Shown here: one piece after another, positions 1-6,661 of the stretch
Position numbering within the stretch: position 1 is the first letter of the stretch
Layout of the letters: every line of letters starts with the position of its first letter
NCBI GenBank assembly: GCA_021789565.1
Contig: JAJYJL010000395.1
Span: forward strand, 1 to 7,238
Direction: 5' to 3'
Origin: Acidobacteriota bacterium
Lineage (GTDB): Bacteria > Acidobacteriota > Terriglobia > UBA7540
Length of the DNA stretch: 7,238 bases
Notes under the pieces: generated by a model
What the model saw: only the letters and a program-made list of their open reading frames with translations
Databases searched by the model: none
Told to the model about the DNA's origin: nothing
Made by a program: the position numbers and the translations under genes

Positions 1-6
1 TCTATA

Positions 7-14
7 CTCCCTCT
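7..14 (-). promoter_or_regulatory. Shine-Dalgarno-like site at the window edge, downstream of cydB
   Basis: AGAGGGAG on the minus strand, about 20 bases after the cydB stop, resembles the cydA ribosome binding site and is six bases (TATAGA) from the window edge. A start codon just outside would have good spacing, which suggests a further gene in the operon. No codon is visible, so this is a guess. Confidence 0.35.
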
Positions 15-34
15 GCATTCGGATTTCGACTGCC

Positions 35-1048
35 TCAGTAGTGGCCTTCCTCCAGCCGCACTTTGCCGTGGAACACGCGGTGAACGTAAGTGCTGTAAAC
101 GATCACGGCAATCATGCCAAAACCGTTCGCGATCAGGGAAACAAGTAGAGCGTGCGGCGAAGAGGCGGAATTGTAAATGTTCAGGCTGTATTGCGGACCC
201 ACGGTTGAAGGAAGAAGGTTTGGAAACACCGTCAGCGCGGCTGTCAGCATCAGCGCAACAATGAGCAGCACGGAAGACCGGAAGGCGGCGTTGCTGCGGT
301 CCGTCCCGCGGGACAAAAAGCCCCAGACCAGTGCCGCCAGAATCAAGAAGGGTATGACCCACGCCGCAGGATAAACATGGAAGGTGCGCGGGCTGCCGGA
401 AAGTACAATAAACGTGGCTATCGTGTCCACGATCACCATCGCCACCACGATCCACCAGAGCGTGCGCGACCACCTGACGGCCCTTTCGAACAGCGCACCC
501 TCCGTCTTGACCCGCAGGTAATTCGTTCCGTGCCAGGCAAGGACCACCACGCTCAGAATGCCCGTCAGCAGCGCATAAGGATTCAGCATCAGGCCGAACG
601 TTCCCTGGAAATAGCCGTCCGCGCCGATCGGCAGGCCGCGCACCACGTTCCCCAGGGCAACGCCCAGCAGCAATGCCAGCAGGATGCTGCCGACCCAGAA
701 ACCGCCGTCCCACAGCGTCCGCCACAGCGGATTTTGGGACTGGCTGCGGAATTCTATGGAAACTCCGCGCAGAATCAGCAGCCAGAGCACCAGCATCAGG
801 GCCAGATAAAAGCCGCTGAAGCCCTCGGCATAAACGCGCGGGAACGACACCACCATCATGCCTCCGGCAGCCAGCAGCCAGACTTCATTGCCGTTCCAGA
901 CTGGCCCGATGGAATTAAGAACCAGCCGCCGCTCATCGTCAGTTTTTGCAATCCAGAGTGACATCGACCCCACGCCCAGGTCATATCCGTCCAGAACGGT
1001 GTAAGCCGTCAACATCGCTCCAAGCACCCAAAACCAGATTACGTTCAT
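35..1048 (-). CDS. cydB: Cytochrome bd quinol oxidase subunit II
   Basis: Subunit II of the cytochrome bd oxidase. It binds no catalytic heme in the classic enzyme but stabilises subunit I and contributes to the proton path. The start is the ATG at 1048, giving 337 residues, typical of the family. The N-terminus reads [20 protein letters not shown] followed by GYDLGVG, the conserved CydB motif; the [22 protein letters not shown] stretch further on matches E. coli [34 protein letters not shown] and an acidic/basic loop ([10 protein letters not shown]) follow, and about eight to nine hydrophobic helices are seen. The TGA stop is at 35-37. No CydX-like small gene is seen in the 34 bases left in the window. 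The gene is intact. Confidence 0.96.
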   Translation of the reverse strand: [337 protein letters not shown]

Positions 1049-1056
1049 CACCTGAA

Positions 1057-1065
1057 ACCTCCCTT
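1057..1065 (-). promoter_or_regulatory. Ribosome binding site deciding the cydB start
   Basis: AAGGGAGGT on the minus strand puts its GGAGG core 9 bases before the ATG at 1048. This rules out the upstream in-frame TTG at 1087, which would translate through the site itself. Confidence 0.75.
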
Positions 1066-1145
1066 GGCAGGAGCCAATTGTATCCAAGCCTCACAAGCAG
1101 CCGGCTCGTGGCCGTGGTGGCGTTCTCTCCCCATCGGACGGGACG

Positions 1146-2480
1146 CTACGCGTGCGCCGTTGTGTTCTCCTGCGGTCCGCGATGGATGATGCGGGCCACG
1201 AGGAAAAGAAATAGGATGCCCAGCATGGCATAGATACCGGCAAACCCCATCGTGGTGAAAATGGTTTCTCCGGCGGCGACGTTGGCAGAGGTTCCTGCCG
1301 GCGTCTTCATCAACCCATACACCAGCCAGGGCTGACGGCCCACCTCAGAAACCACCCAACCGGCCTCATTGGCAATATACGGAAAAGGAAAGGTGAGCAT
1401 CATCATCCACAGAAACCATCGGCTGGAGTGAAGCTTGCGCCTCCACAAAAGGAACAGGCCGATCAGCATCTGGGCGATGAAGATGGTCCCCAACCCCACC
1501 ATGATGTGATAGCAGTAATACGTGAGTTCGACAGGCGGCCAGAGGTCCCTGGGATAGCTGTTCAGACCGTCAACGGTGGCGCGGAAATTGCCATAGGCCA
1601 GGAAGCTGAGAAATTCCGGAACGTAGATGGGATCAATCAGCTTGCCGGTTTGCGTATCCGGCATTCCCACAATCGCCAGCGGCGCGCCCTGCTCGGTTTC
1701 AAAAAGTCCTTCCATGGCGGCCAGCTTGGCGGGCTGGTACTTCACCACGCTGGCGCCGTTCAAGTCTCCGGTGGGGAACAACTGGGTGAGCGAGAGAATC
1801 ACTCCGGCCACAACCGCCGTCTTTACCGACAACATGCCGAACTCCCTGTGGCGGTCTGAGAGAAGATAAAACGCGCCAAGGCTGCCTATCACAAAGGCCG
1901 CCGTCAGCAGCGCGCCGTTGATGGTGTGCGCATATTGCCAGATCGCGTAAGGATTCAGCAGGACAGCCCAGAACGACTTCAAATGGATGGCCCCCGAAGC
2001 GTCCATTACATACCCCACCGGGTGTTGCATCCAGGCGTTGGTGGCGACAATAAAATATCCCGAAAGCAGGGAGCCGAAGGCCACGCCCAGCCCTGAAATC
2101 CAGTGCAGCGTTCTACCCACGCGCTTCTCGCCCGCCAGAAACATTCCCAGGAATCCGGACTCCAGAAAGAACGCGTAGACACCTTCCAGGGGCAGGGTTT
2201 GGCCGAACACTCCGCCGCCGAAACTCGAGAAGCGGCTCCAGTTGGTGCCGAACTCAAACTCCAGCGGAATGCCCGTCACAACTCCCAGGGCAAAATTGAC
2301 GGCGAAGATCTTTGCCCAGAACTGCGCCGCCTCGGCATAGCGCTCGTCCTTCGTTAGAATGTGCAGGGTGGAAAAAAGGGCGATGAAAAAACCCAGCCCC
2401 ATGGTGAGAATGGGGAAAAGGTAGTGGAACATCACGGTGAAAGCAAACTGAATACGGTGGGCAAGAACAGCTTCGTTCAT
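1146..2480 (-). CDS. cydA: Cytochrome bd quinol oxidase subunit I, short Q-loop type
   Basis: Subunit I of the membrane terminal oxidase that reduces O2 to water with quinol electrons at low oxygen. The 444-residue protein keeps the key residues at positions nearly equal to E. coli: His19 and Glu372 (high-spin heme b595 site), His185 and Met327 (heme b558), Glu99 and Glu107 (heme/proton path), Asn148, Lys252 and Glu257 (quinol-binding Q-loop start), and GRQPW at 381-385. The span between Lys252 and Met327 is about 65 residues shorter than in E. coli, so this is a short Q-loop form. The position of E. coli Arg391, two residues before the heme Met, is His325 (YHIMVGLG). Multiple membrane helices are evident throughout. 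A strong ribosome binding site precedes the ATG. cydB follows after 97 bases, so the two are surely one unit. Cyanide-insensitive behaviour cannot be judged from sequence. Confidence 0.97.
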   Translation of the reverse strand: MNEAVLAHRIQFAFTVMFHYLFPILTMGLGFFIALFSTLHILTKDERYAEAAQFWAKIFAVNFALGVVTGIPLEFEFGTNWSRFSSFGGGVFGQTLPLEGVYAFFLESGFLGMFLAGEKRVGRTLHWISGLGVAFGSLLSGYFIVATNAWMQHPVGYVMDASGAIHLKSFWAVLLNPYAIWQYAHTINGALLTAAFVIGSLGAFYLLSDRHREFGMLSVKTAVVAGVILSLTQLFPTGDLNGASVVKYQPAKLAAMEGLFETEQGAPLAIVGMPDTQTGKLIDPIYVPEFLSFLAYGNFRATVDGLNSYPRDLWPPVELTYYCYHIMVGLGTIFIAQMLIGLFLLWRRKLHSSRWFLWMMMLTFPFPYIANEAGWVVSEVGRQPWLVYGLMKTPAGTSANVAAGETIFTTMGFAGIYAMLGILFLFLVARIIHRGPQENTTAHA

Positions 2481-2484
2481 AGAT

Positions 2485-2492
2485 CCTCCCTC
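2485..2492 (-). promoter_or_regulatory. Strong ribosome binding site of cydA
   Basis: GAGGGAGG on the minus strand ends 4 bases before the ATG at 2480. It is one of the strongest Shine-Dalgarno sequences in the window and fixes the cydA start. The rest of the 175-base gap upstream (2493-2655) shows no clear promoter hexamers and no FNR-type TTGAT-N4-ATCAA site. Confidence 0.75.
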
Positions 2493-2605
2493 GAACAGGT
2501 GCGGACCACGTTGGCAGACTCAGCGCGTGCCGTGAAGGCAACAGGCCATCGGTCCGTGGGCAGGCCCCTGATGAAAACAACCGTCTGCCTGTCGTGCTCC
2601 GTAAC

Positions 2606-2625
2606 GTGGCGGGCCGGTCTGCCAC
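2606..2625 (-). repeat. Small inverted repeat downstream of ackA
   Basis: GTGGC and GCCAC flank a ten-base GC-rich spacer 30-50 bases after the ackA stop. This could form a 5-bp stem in the transcript. No U-tract follows on the minus strand, so it is at best a weak or Rho-dependent end signal. Confidence 0.25.
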
Positions 2626-2655
2626 CTTAACACTTCGTCAATCAAAATCCGATGC

Positions 2656-3873
2656 TCACGCTGACTTGGCAAGCCTCCAGCATTCCTGCGCAATCGCCCA
2701 CTCTTCGCCTGCGGCCACCACCACCGCGCGGACGGAGGAATCCGGGCCTGCGATGTCGCAATCAACAGGCGACTCGCCGTTTTTCTGCCGGTCGAGTTTG
2801 AGGCCTAAAAACTCAAAGCCGGAGCAGGCTGCGGCGCGCACCTCGGGCGAGTTCTCGCCGATGCCGCCGGTAAAGGCCAGCGCATCAACACCGCCCAGCG
2901 AAGCCATCATGGCTCCCACAGATTGCCGCAAGCGGTGAATAAAGATGTCAAAAGCGAGTCGGGCGCGGGAATTTCCTTCCCTGATCGCTGACATGACTTG
3001 TCGCATGTCGTCTGACACGCCGGAAACTCCCAGCAGGCCAGACTCGCGATTCAGGATCTCCTCCAGTCGGTCAGCAGAATACTTTTCTTCACGCAGCAGA
3101 TGGATGAGGATTCCGGGGTCGATGGTACCGGACCGGCTGCCCATCATCAGTCCTTCAAGCGGCGTAAACCCCATCGTCGTATCCACGCTGCGCCCGTTCT
3201 GCACGGCTGCCAGCGAGCAGCCGTGGCCCAGGTGGCAGGTAACGATACGCAAAGACTCGAGGCTCCTCCCGAGGATATGGGCCGTGCGCGCGGCACAGTA
3301 CTGGTGACTGATGCCGTGAAAACCGTACCGGCGGATGCCGCGTTCATACCAGGCGTAGGGACCGGGGTAGACAAAAGCGTGCTCCGACAAAGTCTGGTGA
3401 AACGCAGTGTCAAAAACAGCTACCTGTGGCCGCGACTTGAAAATCCGCTCGGCCGTCTCAATGCCGCTTGCCTCGGCGGGGTTGTGCTCGGGCGCAAACG
3501 CTGACAACCGGCTGATCGCGCGTTTCACCTCGGGAGTTACGAAAGTCGGCTCGGAATACTCCTTGCCTCCGTGAACCACCCGGTGGCCGACCACGTCAAC
3601 CTCGTCAGGGCTGGACAGAACTTGCGCCGGCCCTTCCCAGAGGGTCTGCAACAAATAGCCGGCAGCCGCACTTTCCGAATCAATTTCGGGTTGCTCGTCC
3701 ATCACCTGCCGCCCCTCGCGTTTGGCCCGGAGGCGCACGTTCCCGAACGATTCCTCCCATTCCATGTGGCCTTCCCATAACGGGACAGGGGGCGCCTGGG
3801 GCAAGGATTCCGCCAGTTCGTAGAGGCAACTCTTCAGGCTGCTGGAGCCCGCGTTGAGCACCAGGACTTTCAT
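2656..3873 (-). CDS. ackA: Acetate kinase
   Basis: This cytosolic enzyme interconverts acetate + ATP and acetyl phosphate + ADP. The frame extends to a GTG at 3900, but the family begins with MKVLVLNAGSSS, so I start at the ATG at 3873 (405 residues, usual length about 400). Residues matching the Methanosarcina enzyme are Asn7, Ser10 and Ser12; Arg98 (HRVVHGG); His130; Asp155 (FDTAFH); His186 (YGFHGISH); Arg247 (SRSGTIDP); GGIGEN at 336-341; and Glu390 near the end. The usual HLGNG loop reads HLGHG (His217), a change at a phosphate-binding position. The N-terminal LNAGSSSLKSCLYEL and the C-terminal EEWAIAQECW resemble the cyanobacterial-type AckA (from memory). The gene has no strong Shine-Dalgarno (AAAGAT before the ATG). 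No pta or phosphoketolase gene is in view, so the source or sink of acetyl phosphate is unknown. Confidence 0.95.
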   Translation of the reverse strand: MKVLVLNAGSSSLKSCLYELAESLPQAPPVPLWEGHMEWEESFGNVRLRAKREGRQVMDEQPEIDSESAAAGYLLQTLWEGPAQVLSSPDEVDVVGHRVVHGGKEYSEPTFVTPEVKRAISRLSAFAPEHNPAEASGIETAERIFKSRPQVAVFDTAFHQTLSEHAFVYPGPYAWYERGIRRYGFHGISHQYCAARTAHILGRSLESLRIVTCHLGHGCSLAAVQNGRSVDTTMGFTPLEGLMMGSRSGTIDPGILIHLLREEKYSADRLEEILNRESGLLGVSGVSDDMRQVMSAIREGNSRARLAFDIFIHRLRQSVGAMMASLGGVDALAFTGGIGENSPEVRAAACSGFEFLGLKLDRQKNGESPVDCDIAGPDSSVRAVVVAAGEEWAIAQECWRLAKSA

Positions 3874-3874
3874 G

Positions 3875-4045
3875 CTATCTTTGAATGCTCCATTGGGCAC
3901 TTTTCGCGCCTTCGCTCAGAAAGCTGTTGATGTCCTCGCGCAACCGTTCAGACAGACGTTGAGTGAGAGATTTACAACGCAGAATAGCATCCGCCGCCGG
4001 CATTCGCAACCCGGCACGCAGATGAAGAAACGGGATCCGCTCCAC
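3875..4045 (-). CDS. Possible small protein, 56 codons, bridging NapC-like gene and ackA
   Basis: An open frame starts with a GTG whose first G is the last base of the NapC-like TAG stop (4045). It ends with TAG at 3875-3877, one base before the ackA ATG at 3873, so it fills the intergenic space exactly. A GGAG lies 11 bases upstream of the GTG. An internal ATG at 4003 would give 42 residues. The predicted product is basic, with a likely amphipathic helix in its middle and C-terminal half (around SLTQRLSERLREDINSFL), no membrane segment, and no family I recognise. The stop-C-ATG arrangement would allow translational coupling to ackA. Third-position GC looks lower than in the neighbouring genes, which argues against coding. 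It may simply be an untranslated leader that happens to be open. Confidence 0.3.
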   Translation of the reverse strand: MERIPFLHLRAGLRMPAADAILRCKSLTQRLSERLREDINSFLSEGAKSAQWSIQR

Positions 4046-5505
4046 TATTGAGAAGGCTCCGTTGCGTCGCCCAAACCCAGGTCCGTCAGGATTTTCGGGT
4101 TGGCCTCGCCCATGGAAAGCACGTTGTGGCAGACATTACAATCCTGCGGGATCATTTTGCTGGCATCGGAAGCCTCGTGCAACGCTCCATGGCAGCGGAA
4201 GCACCCGGGAAAATTCATGTGCCCGAGGTTATTGGGATAAGTTCCCCAGTTGACATTCATCTGGGGGAAAACATTCTGCTGATAGACGGCAACCAGTCCC
4301 TTGACCGCCTGGGACACTTCCGCACGACGCTGCGAAAAGACCTGGGGGTAATTCTCGCTGTAGTACTTGTCCAGGGCGGAGGTGATCTTCTGCGCGGCTT
4401 CCTTCTGGCTGGTGTATTTGGCCTCCAAAAGCACGAGCCCTTCCTTCTTTACAAACGGCAGCGACGGTGGAATGGCTCCACTGGCCAGGGCTTCGTCCAT
4501 GGCGTCACCGGGCAGGTGGAAGATGTGGGTCGGCTGGTTGTGGCAATCAATGCAATCCATTATCCGGCCGCTTGCAGGGTTGATGGTTTTGGGATTGGCC
4601 TTCTCACCGACGAAGAGCGTTTTCTTGCCCGTCTGGGCGTTGCTGTACTCAACCCAGTTCATTTTTTGCCGGCTTGCGTCTGACCCGTAGCGGATGGTGA
4701 TTCCGGGTCCGACGTGGGCGCCGTGGATTCCACCCTGGCCGTCCCCCCCGCCGATGTGCATCAGCAGCACCGTCTTGGTGAGGGAATTCGTTTGGTCGTC
4801 CGCGTAGTGAGGAATGACCACCAGGCGGTTGCCTTCAAACCGGGCCGGCCAGTGGCACTGCTCGCAGGTCTGCCGCGCCGGCCGCAGGTTGGTCACCGGT
4901 ACGGGAATCGGGCGGGGATAAACATCAAAGATGGTTGCAAAAACCTGATAGCTGCCCGACAACTTGCTGCGCACAAACCAGGAAGCGCCCGGACCGATGT
5001 GGCACTCGACGCAGGCCACGCGGGCGTGGGGCGAGTGTTCATAGGCAACATATTGCGGCTGCATGACCGTGTGACAGGTCTTTCCGCAGAAGGTCACGCT
5101 ATCCATATAATTGACGCCGGAATAGAGAAGCTGGGCGCCGACAATCAGGTTGACCACCGTGGTCACGCCCACAAAAAAGGTGAGCCGCCGCAGCTCGACA
5201 TTCTTGAAATCCAGAGGAGGGAAATCGGAGGGATAAACACCGCGGTGCCGCTCACGCCGCGCGCGAAGAACAATGCCCAGAGGAATAAGAATAAGCCCGC
5301 CAAAGAAGATTGCGGGCAGCCCCATAAAGGTCAGAATTCCAGCGTAGGGACTGTTGGTGAATCCACGGAAGATGACCGGCAACAATGAAAGCCACAGGAC
5401 CGCGCCAGTGGTAACGAGCACGACGCCAATCCGGCTGATCCAATTCCCTGAAAGGTAAACATATGGAGAAAGCCATGCCTTTAATCCTCTGCCTTGATTA
5501 ACCAT
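4045..5505 (-). CDS. NapC/NirT-type hexaheme cytochrome c, membrane quinol dehydrogenase-like
   Basis: This is a 486-residue protein with three predicted N-terminal membrane helices (about 22-44, 57-80 and 108-130) followed by a periplasmic multiheme domain. NapC/NirT/NrfH relatives oxidise membrane quinol and pass electrons to periplasmic acceptors; that role is inferred here. Heme sites are CGKTCH at 140-145 (three residues between the cysteines) and CXXCH at 165-169, 214-218, 318-322, 435-439 and 456-460. Met148 after the first site may be the counterpart of the CHxM methionine ligand of NrfH/NapC. The sequence after site 2 (CHIGPGASWFVRSKLSG) fits the NapC/NirT domain. It is much longer than tetraheme NapC (about 200 residues), and its three helices and extra C-terminal hemes recall Geobacter inner-membrane cytochromes such as ImcH; this comparison is from memory. 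The family is firm; the acceptor is unknown. Confidence 0.88.
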   Translation of the reverse strand: MVNQGRGLKAWLSPYVYLSGNWISRIGVVLVTTGAVLWLSLLPVIFRGFTNSPYAGILTFMGLPAIFFGGLILIPLGIVLRARRERHRGVYPSDFPPLDFKNVELRRLTFFVGVTTVVNLIVGAQLLYSGVNYMDSVTFCGKTCHTVMQPQYVAYEHSPHARVACVECHIGPGASWFVRSKLSGSYQVFATIFDVYPRPIPVPVTNLRPARQTCEQCHWPARFEGNRLVVIPHYADDQTNSLTKTVLLMHIGGGDGQGGIHGAHVGPGITIRYGSDASRQKMNWVEYSNAQTGKKTLFVGEKANPKTINPASGRIMDCIDCHNQPTHIFHLPGDAMDEALASGAIPPSLPFVKKEGLVLLEAKYTSQKEAAQKITSALDKYYSENYPQVFSQRRAEVSQAVKGLVAVYQQNVFPQMNVNWGTYPNNLGHMNFPGCFRCHGALHEASDASKMIPQDCNVCHNVLSMGEANPKILTDLGLGDATEPSQ

Positions 5506-5517
5506 CCGCGCCTTTAT

Positions 5518-5525
5518 CCTCCTCC
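5518..5525 (-). promoter_or_regulatory. Ribosome binding site of the NapC-like gene
   Basis: GGAGGAGG on the minus strand ends 12 bases before the ATG at 5505, which is long. A second purine patch, AAAGG at 5511-5515, is 5 bases from the ATG. Either could serve; both support the ATG at 5505. Confidence 0.55.
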
Positions 5526-5687
5526 GGATGCCTTGAATTGCCGGCTCGTTCCCGCCGTCGCTCCCCTGGTGCCTTCCCTTACGTTCTCCTTGTCCCCCGC
5601 GGGGAACGGACTGCTCTTCTTCGTCCCATTCGCGGATGCCGCAGATGGCCCCAAACCTTCTATCCTATCAGCAAGAGGAACGGACCT

Positions 5688-5701
5688 GGCAGGACGCTGC
5701 C
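5688..5701 (-). repeat. Short GC-rich hairpin in the cytochrome b / NapC-like gap
   Basis: The minus strand reads GGCAG, a four-base CGTC loop, then CTGCC: a perfect 5-bp stem. Flanking AACGG/CCGTT-type pairing (5680-5704) offers an alternative outer stem. There is no clear U-tract after it (CCGTTCCTCTTGC follows), so it is not a standard intrinsic terminator. It could be an mRNA processing or stability element, or chance. Confidence 0.35.
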
Positions 5702-5791
5702 GTTGAACTCCTCTTCTGGAAACTCCGCGGGCTGCCGTGTCTGATAGAAACAGCGAACCCATCGGCCGCTATACCCGCACCCGGACCGCGC

Positions 5792-6619
5792 TTACTGCCG
5801 GAAGGAAAACAGTGTGAGCAGCAGCAGCGCAAACCCGGTGGCAATGGCGGCAAAGCCCACAACCTTGCCAGCCACCACAAACCATCGCTGGGGCTCCTCC
5901 GCCCGCAAGCTCTCCAGCCTGCCCTGCGCCAACAGACGCTCATACTCCACAGGATGCTTTTCGGCCAATTCCTCCAGGGTTTGACGGCCGGTGAAAATCA
6001 CGGTGTCCATCGGAAAGCTGCCGGGGCGCAGGTGAGTATTGAAAAAGTGAATCGTGAAAATGAACCACACCGCCAGCAGCGCCTCATCGCCATGGAGAAG
6101 CAGCGCAACGTTAAACCAGGAGCCCGGCAGGAGCCTGGCAACGAATGGCGCAAACCACATGCTGTAGCCGGAAAGTCCAATGACGGCCATGCCCCAGAAG
6201 ACCGCCCAGTAGTCAAATTTCTCCCAGTAGGCAAAACGATCGAAGCTGGGCTTGGGCCCCAGGCCAAAGAACCAGCGGAAATGCGCGAACATGTCAGCAA
6301 GGTCCTTCGGCTGAGGCACAAGAGACTCCGGTCCCCAGAGCATGCCGGCCTTTCCGTTGATAAAAGTCAGGCGCAGGACATTCCCCACATGAACAAGAAA
6401 AGCCGCCGTCAACAAGACACCAAAGGCTTTGTGGAAAAAGAGGATGGCGCCAAACCCTCCCACGCCGTGGGCAAAGCTGGAGGCCCATCCAGCATAACTG
6501 AAGCGCAGCGTCAGGCCGGTCAGGGCCAGGCCCAGAAAGGTGGTGAACAGGATTCCGTGAAGCAATCGCTTGCCTGGCGAAAACCGGTAGTAATAACGGG
6601 CCTTCTGGTCTTGATTCAC
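5792..6619 (-). CDS. Di-heme cytochrome b, formate dehydrogenase gamma / b561-like membrane subunit
   Basis: This is a 275-residue integral membrane protein with five predicted helices (about 19-41, 55-83, 136-159, 171-194 and 246-270). The pattern fits the FdnI/HydC-type cytochrome b superfamily, which passes electrons between quinone and a periplasmic redox partner. Likely heme ligands are His21 (helix 1), His63 or His77 (helix 2), and His176 and His191 (helix 4). The 15-residue spacing of the last pair resembles the FdnI arrangement. A charged loop with HPVEYERLLAQGRLESL precedes the last helix. Two GTG codons are adjacent (6622 and 6619). The GAGGTG at 6625-6630 is 2 bases from the first and 5 from the second, so I chose 6619; using 6622 adds one residue. 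No formate dehydrogenase or hydrogenase catalytic subunit is in view, so the partner is most likely the adjacent multiheme cytochrome. The family call is firm; the exact substrate is not. Confidence 0.87.
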   Translation of the reverse strand: MNQDQKARYYYRFSPGKRLLHGILFTTFLGLALTGLTLRFSYAGWASSFAHGVGGFGAILFFHKAFGVLLTAAFLVHVGNVLRLTFINGKAGMLWGPESLVPQPKDLADMFAHFRWFFGLGPKPSFDRFAYWEKFDYWAVFWGMAVIGLSGYSMWFAPFVARLLPGSWFNVALLLHGDEALLAVWFIFTIHFFNTHLRPGSFPMDTVIFTGRQTLEELAEKHPVEYERLLAQGRLESLRAEEPQRWFVVAGKVVGFAAIATGFALLLLTLFSFRQ

Positions 6620-6624
6620 CACTT

Positions 6625-6630
6625 CACCTC
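6625..6630 (-). promoter_or_regulatory. Ribosome binding site deciding the cytochrome b start
   Basis: GAGGTG on the minus strand lies 2 bases before one GTG codon and 5 bases before the next. The spacing favours the second GTG (6619) as the translation start. Confidence 0.6.
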
Positions 6631-6661
6631 AGCGGCGTTAATCGGACGCGGTTCCCTCACC

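Larger units (their letters stand above)
5506..5791 (-). other. 286-base gap between cytochrome b and NapC-like genes; no convincing gene
   Basis: This is the longest non-coding stretch in the window. An 82-codon minus-strand frame (5514-5762, ATG start, TAA inside the Shine-Dalgarno region of the next gene) crosses it. Its product would be Gly/Ser/Arg/Lys-rich with no hydrophobic core or recognisable motif, and it uses AGA, AGG, CTA and ATA codons. Open frames also exist on the other strand, so I do not call a gene. The gap holds a compact hairpin (5688-5701), a perfect CCCCGCGGGG palindrome (5595-5604) and the NapC-like ribosome binding site. It may carry a promoter or processing site that separates expression of the two halves, but I see no clear -35/-10 pair. 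Confidence 0.5.

Noticed and set aside
377..961. Long plus-strand open frame (194 codons) opposite cydB
   Set aside because: Antisense shadow of cydB: the product is Gln/His/Arg-rich with no family signature, while the minus-strand frame is clearly CydB.
1048..1087. Longer cydB reading from the TTG at 1087
   Set aside because: It would translate through a strong Shine-Dalgarno sequence that is ideally placed for the ATG at 1048, where the family N-terminus begins.
2512..2624. Eight-base inverted repeat (TGGCAGAC at 2512-2519, GTCTGCCA at 2617-2624) flanking the cydA leader
   Set aside because: About 100 bases apart with no extension of the match; an 8-base pair like this is not rare by chance in a 175-base GC-rich stretch.
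2630..2655. TTGAT/TTGACG-like sequence upstream of cydA considered as a -35 box or FNR half-site
   Set aside because: No -10 hexamer at the right spacing and no matching ATCAA half-site, so neither reading is supported.
2520..2765. 81-codon minus-strand frame spanning the ackA 3' end and the intergenic region
   Set aside because: Most of it overlaps the well-supported ackA frame in another register, and the product is a composition-driven Arg/Pro/Gly-rich string.
4714..5388. Long plus-strand open frame (224 codons) opposite the NapC-like gene
   Set aside because: Antisense shadow; the minus strand carries six heme motifs and membrane helices in frame, while this product shows no domain.
5514..5762. 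82-codon minus-strand open frame in the cytochrome b / NapC-like gap
   Set aside because: The product is low-complexity and hydrophilic, uses several rare-type codons and has no recognised motif; overlapping frames on the other strand are also open. More likely a by-product of GC-rich sequence.
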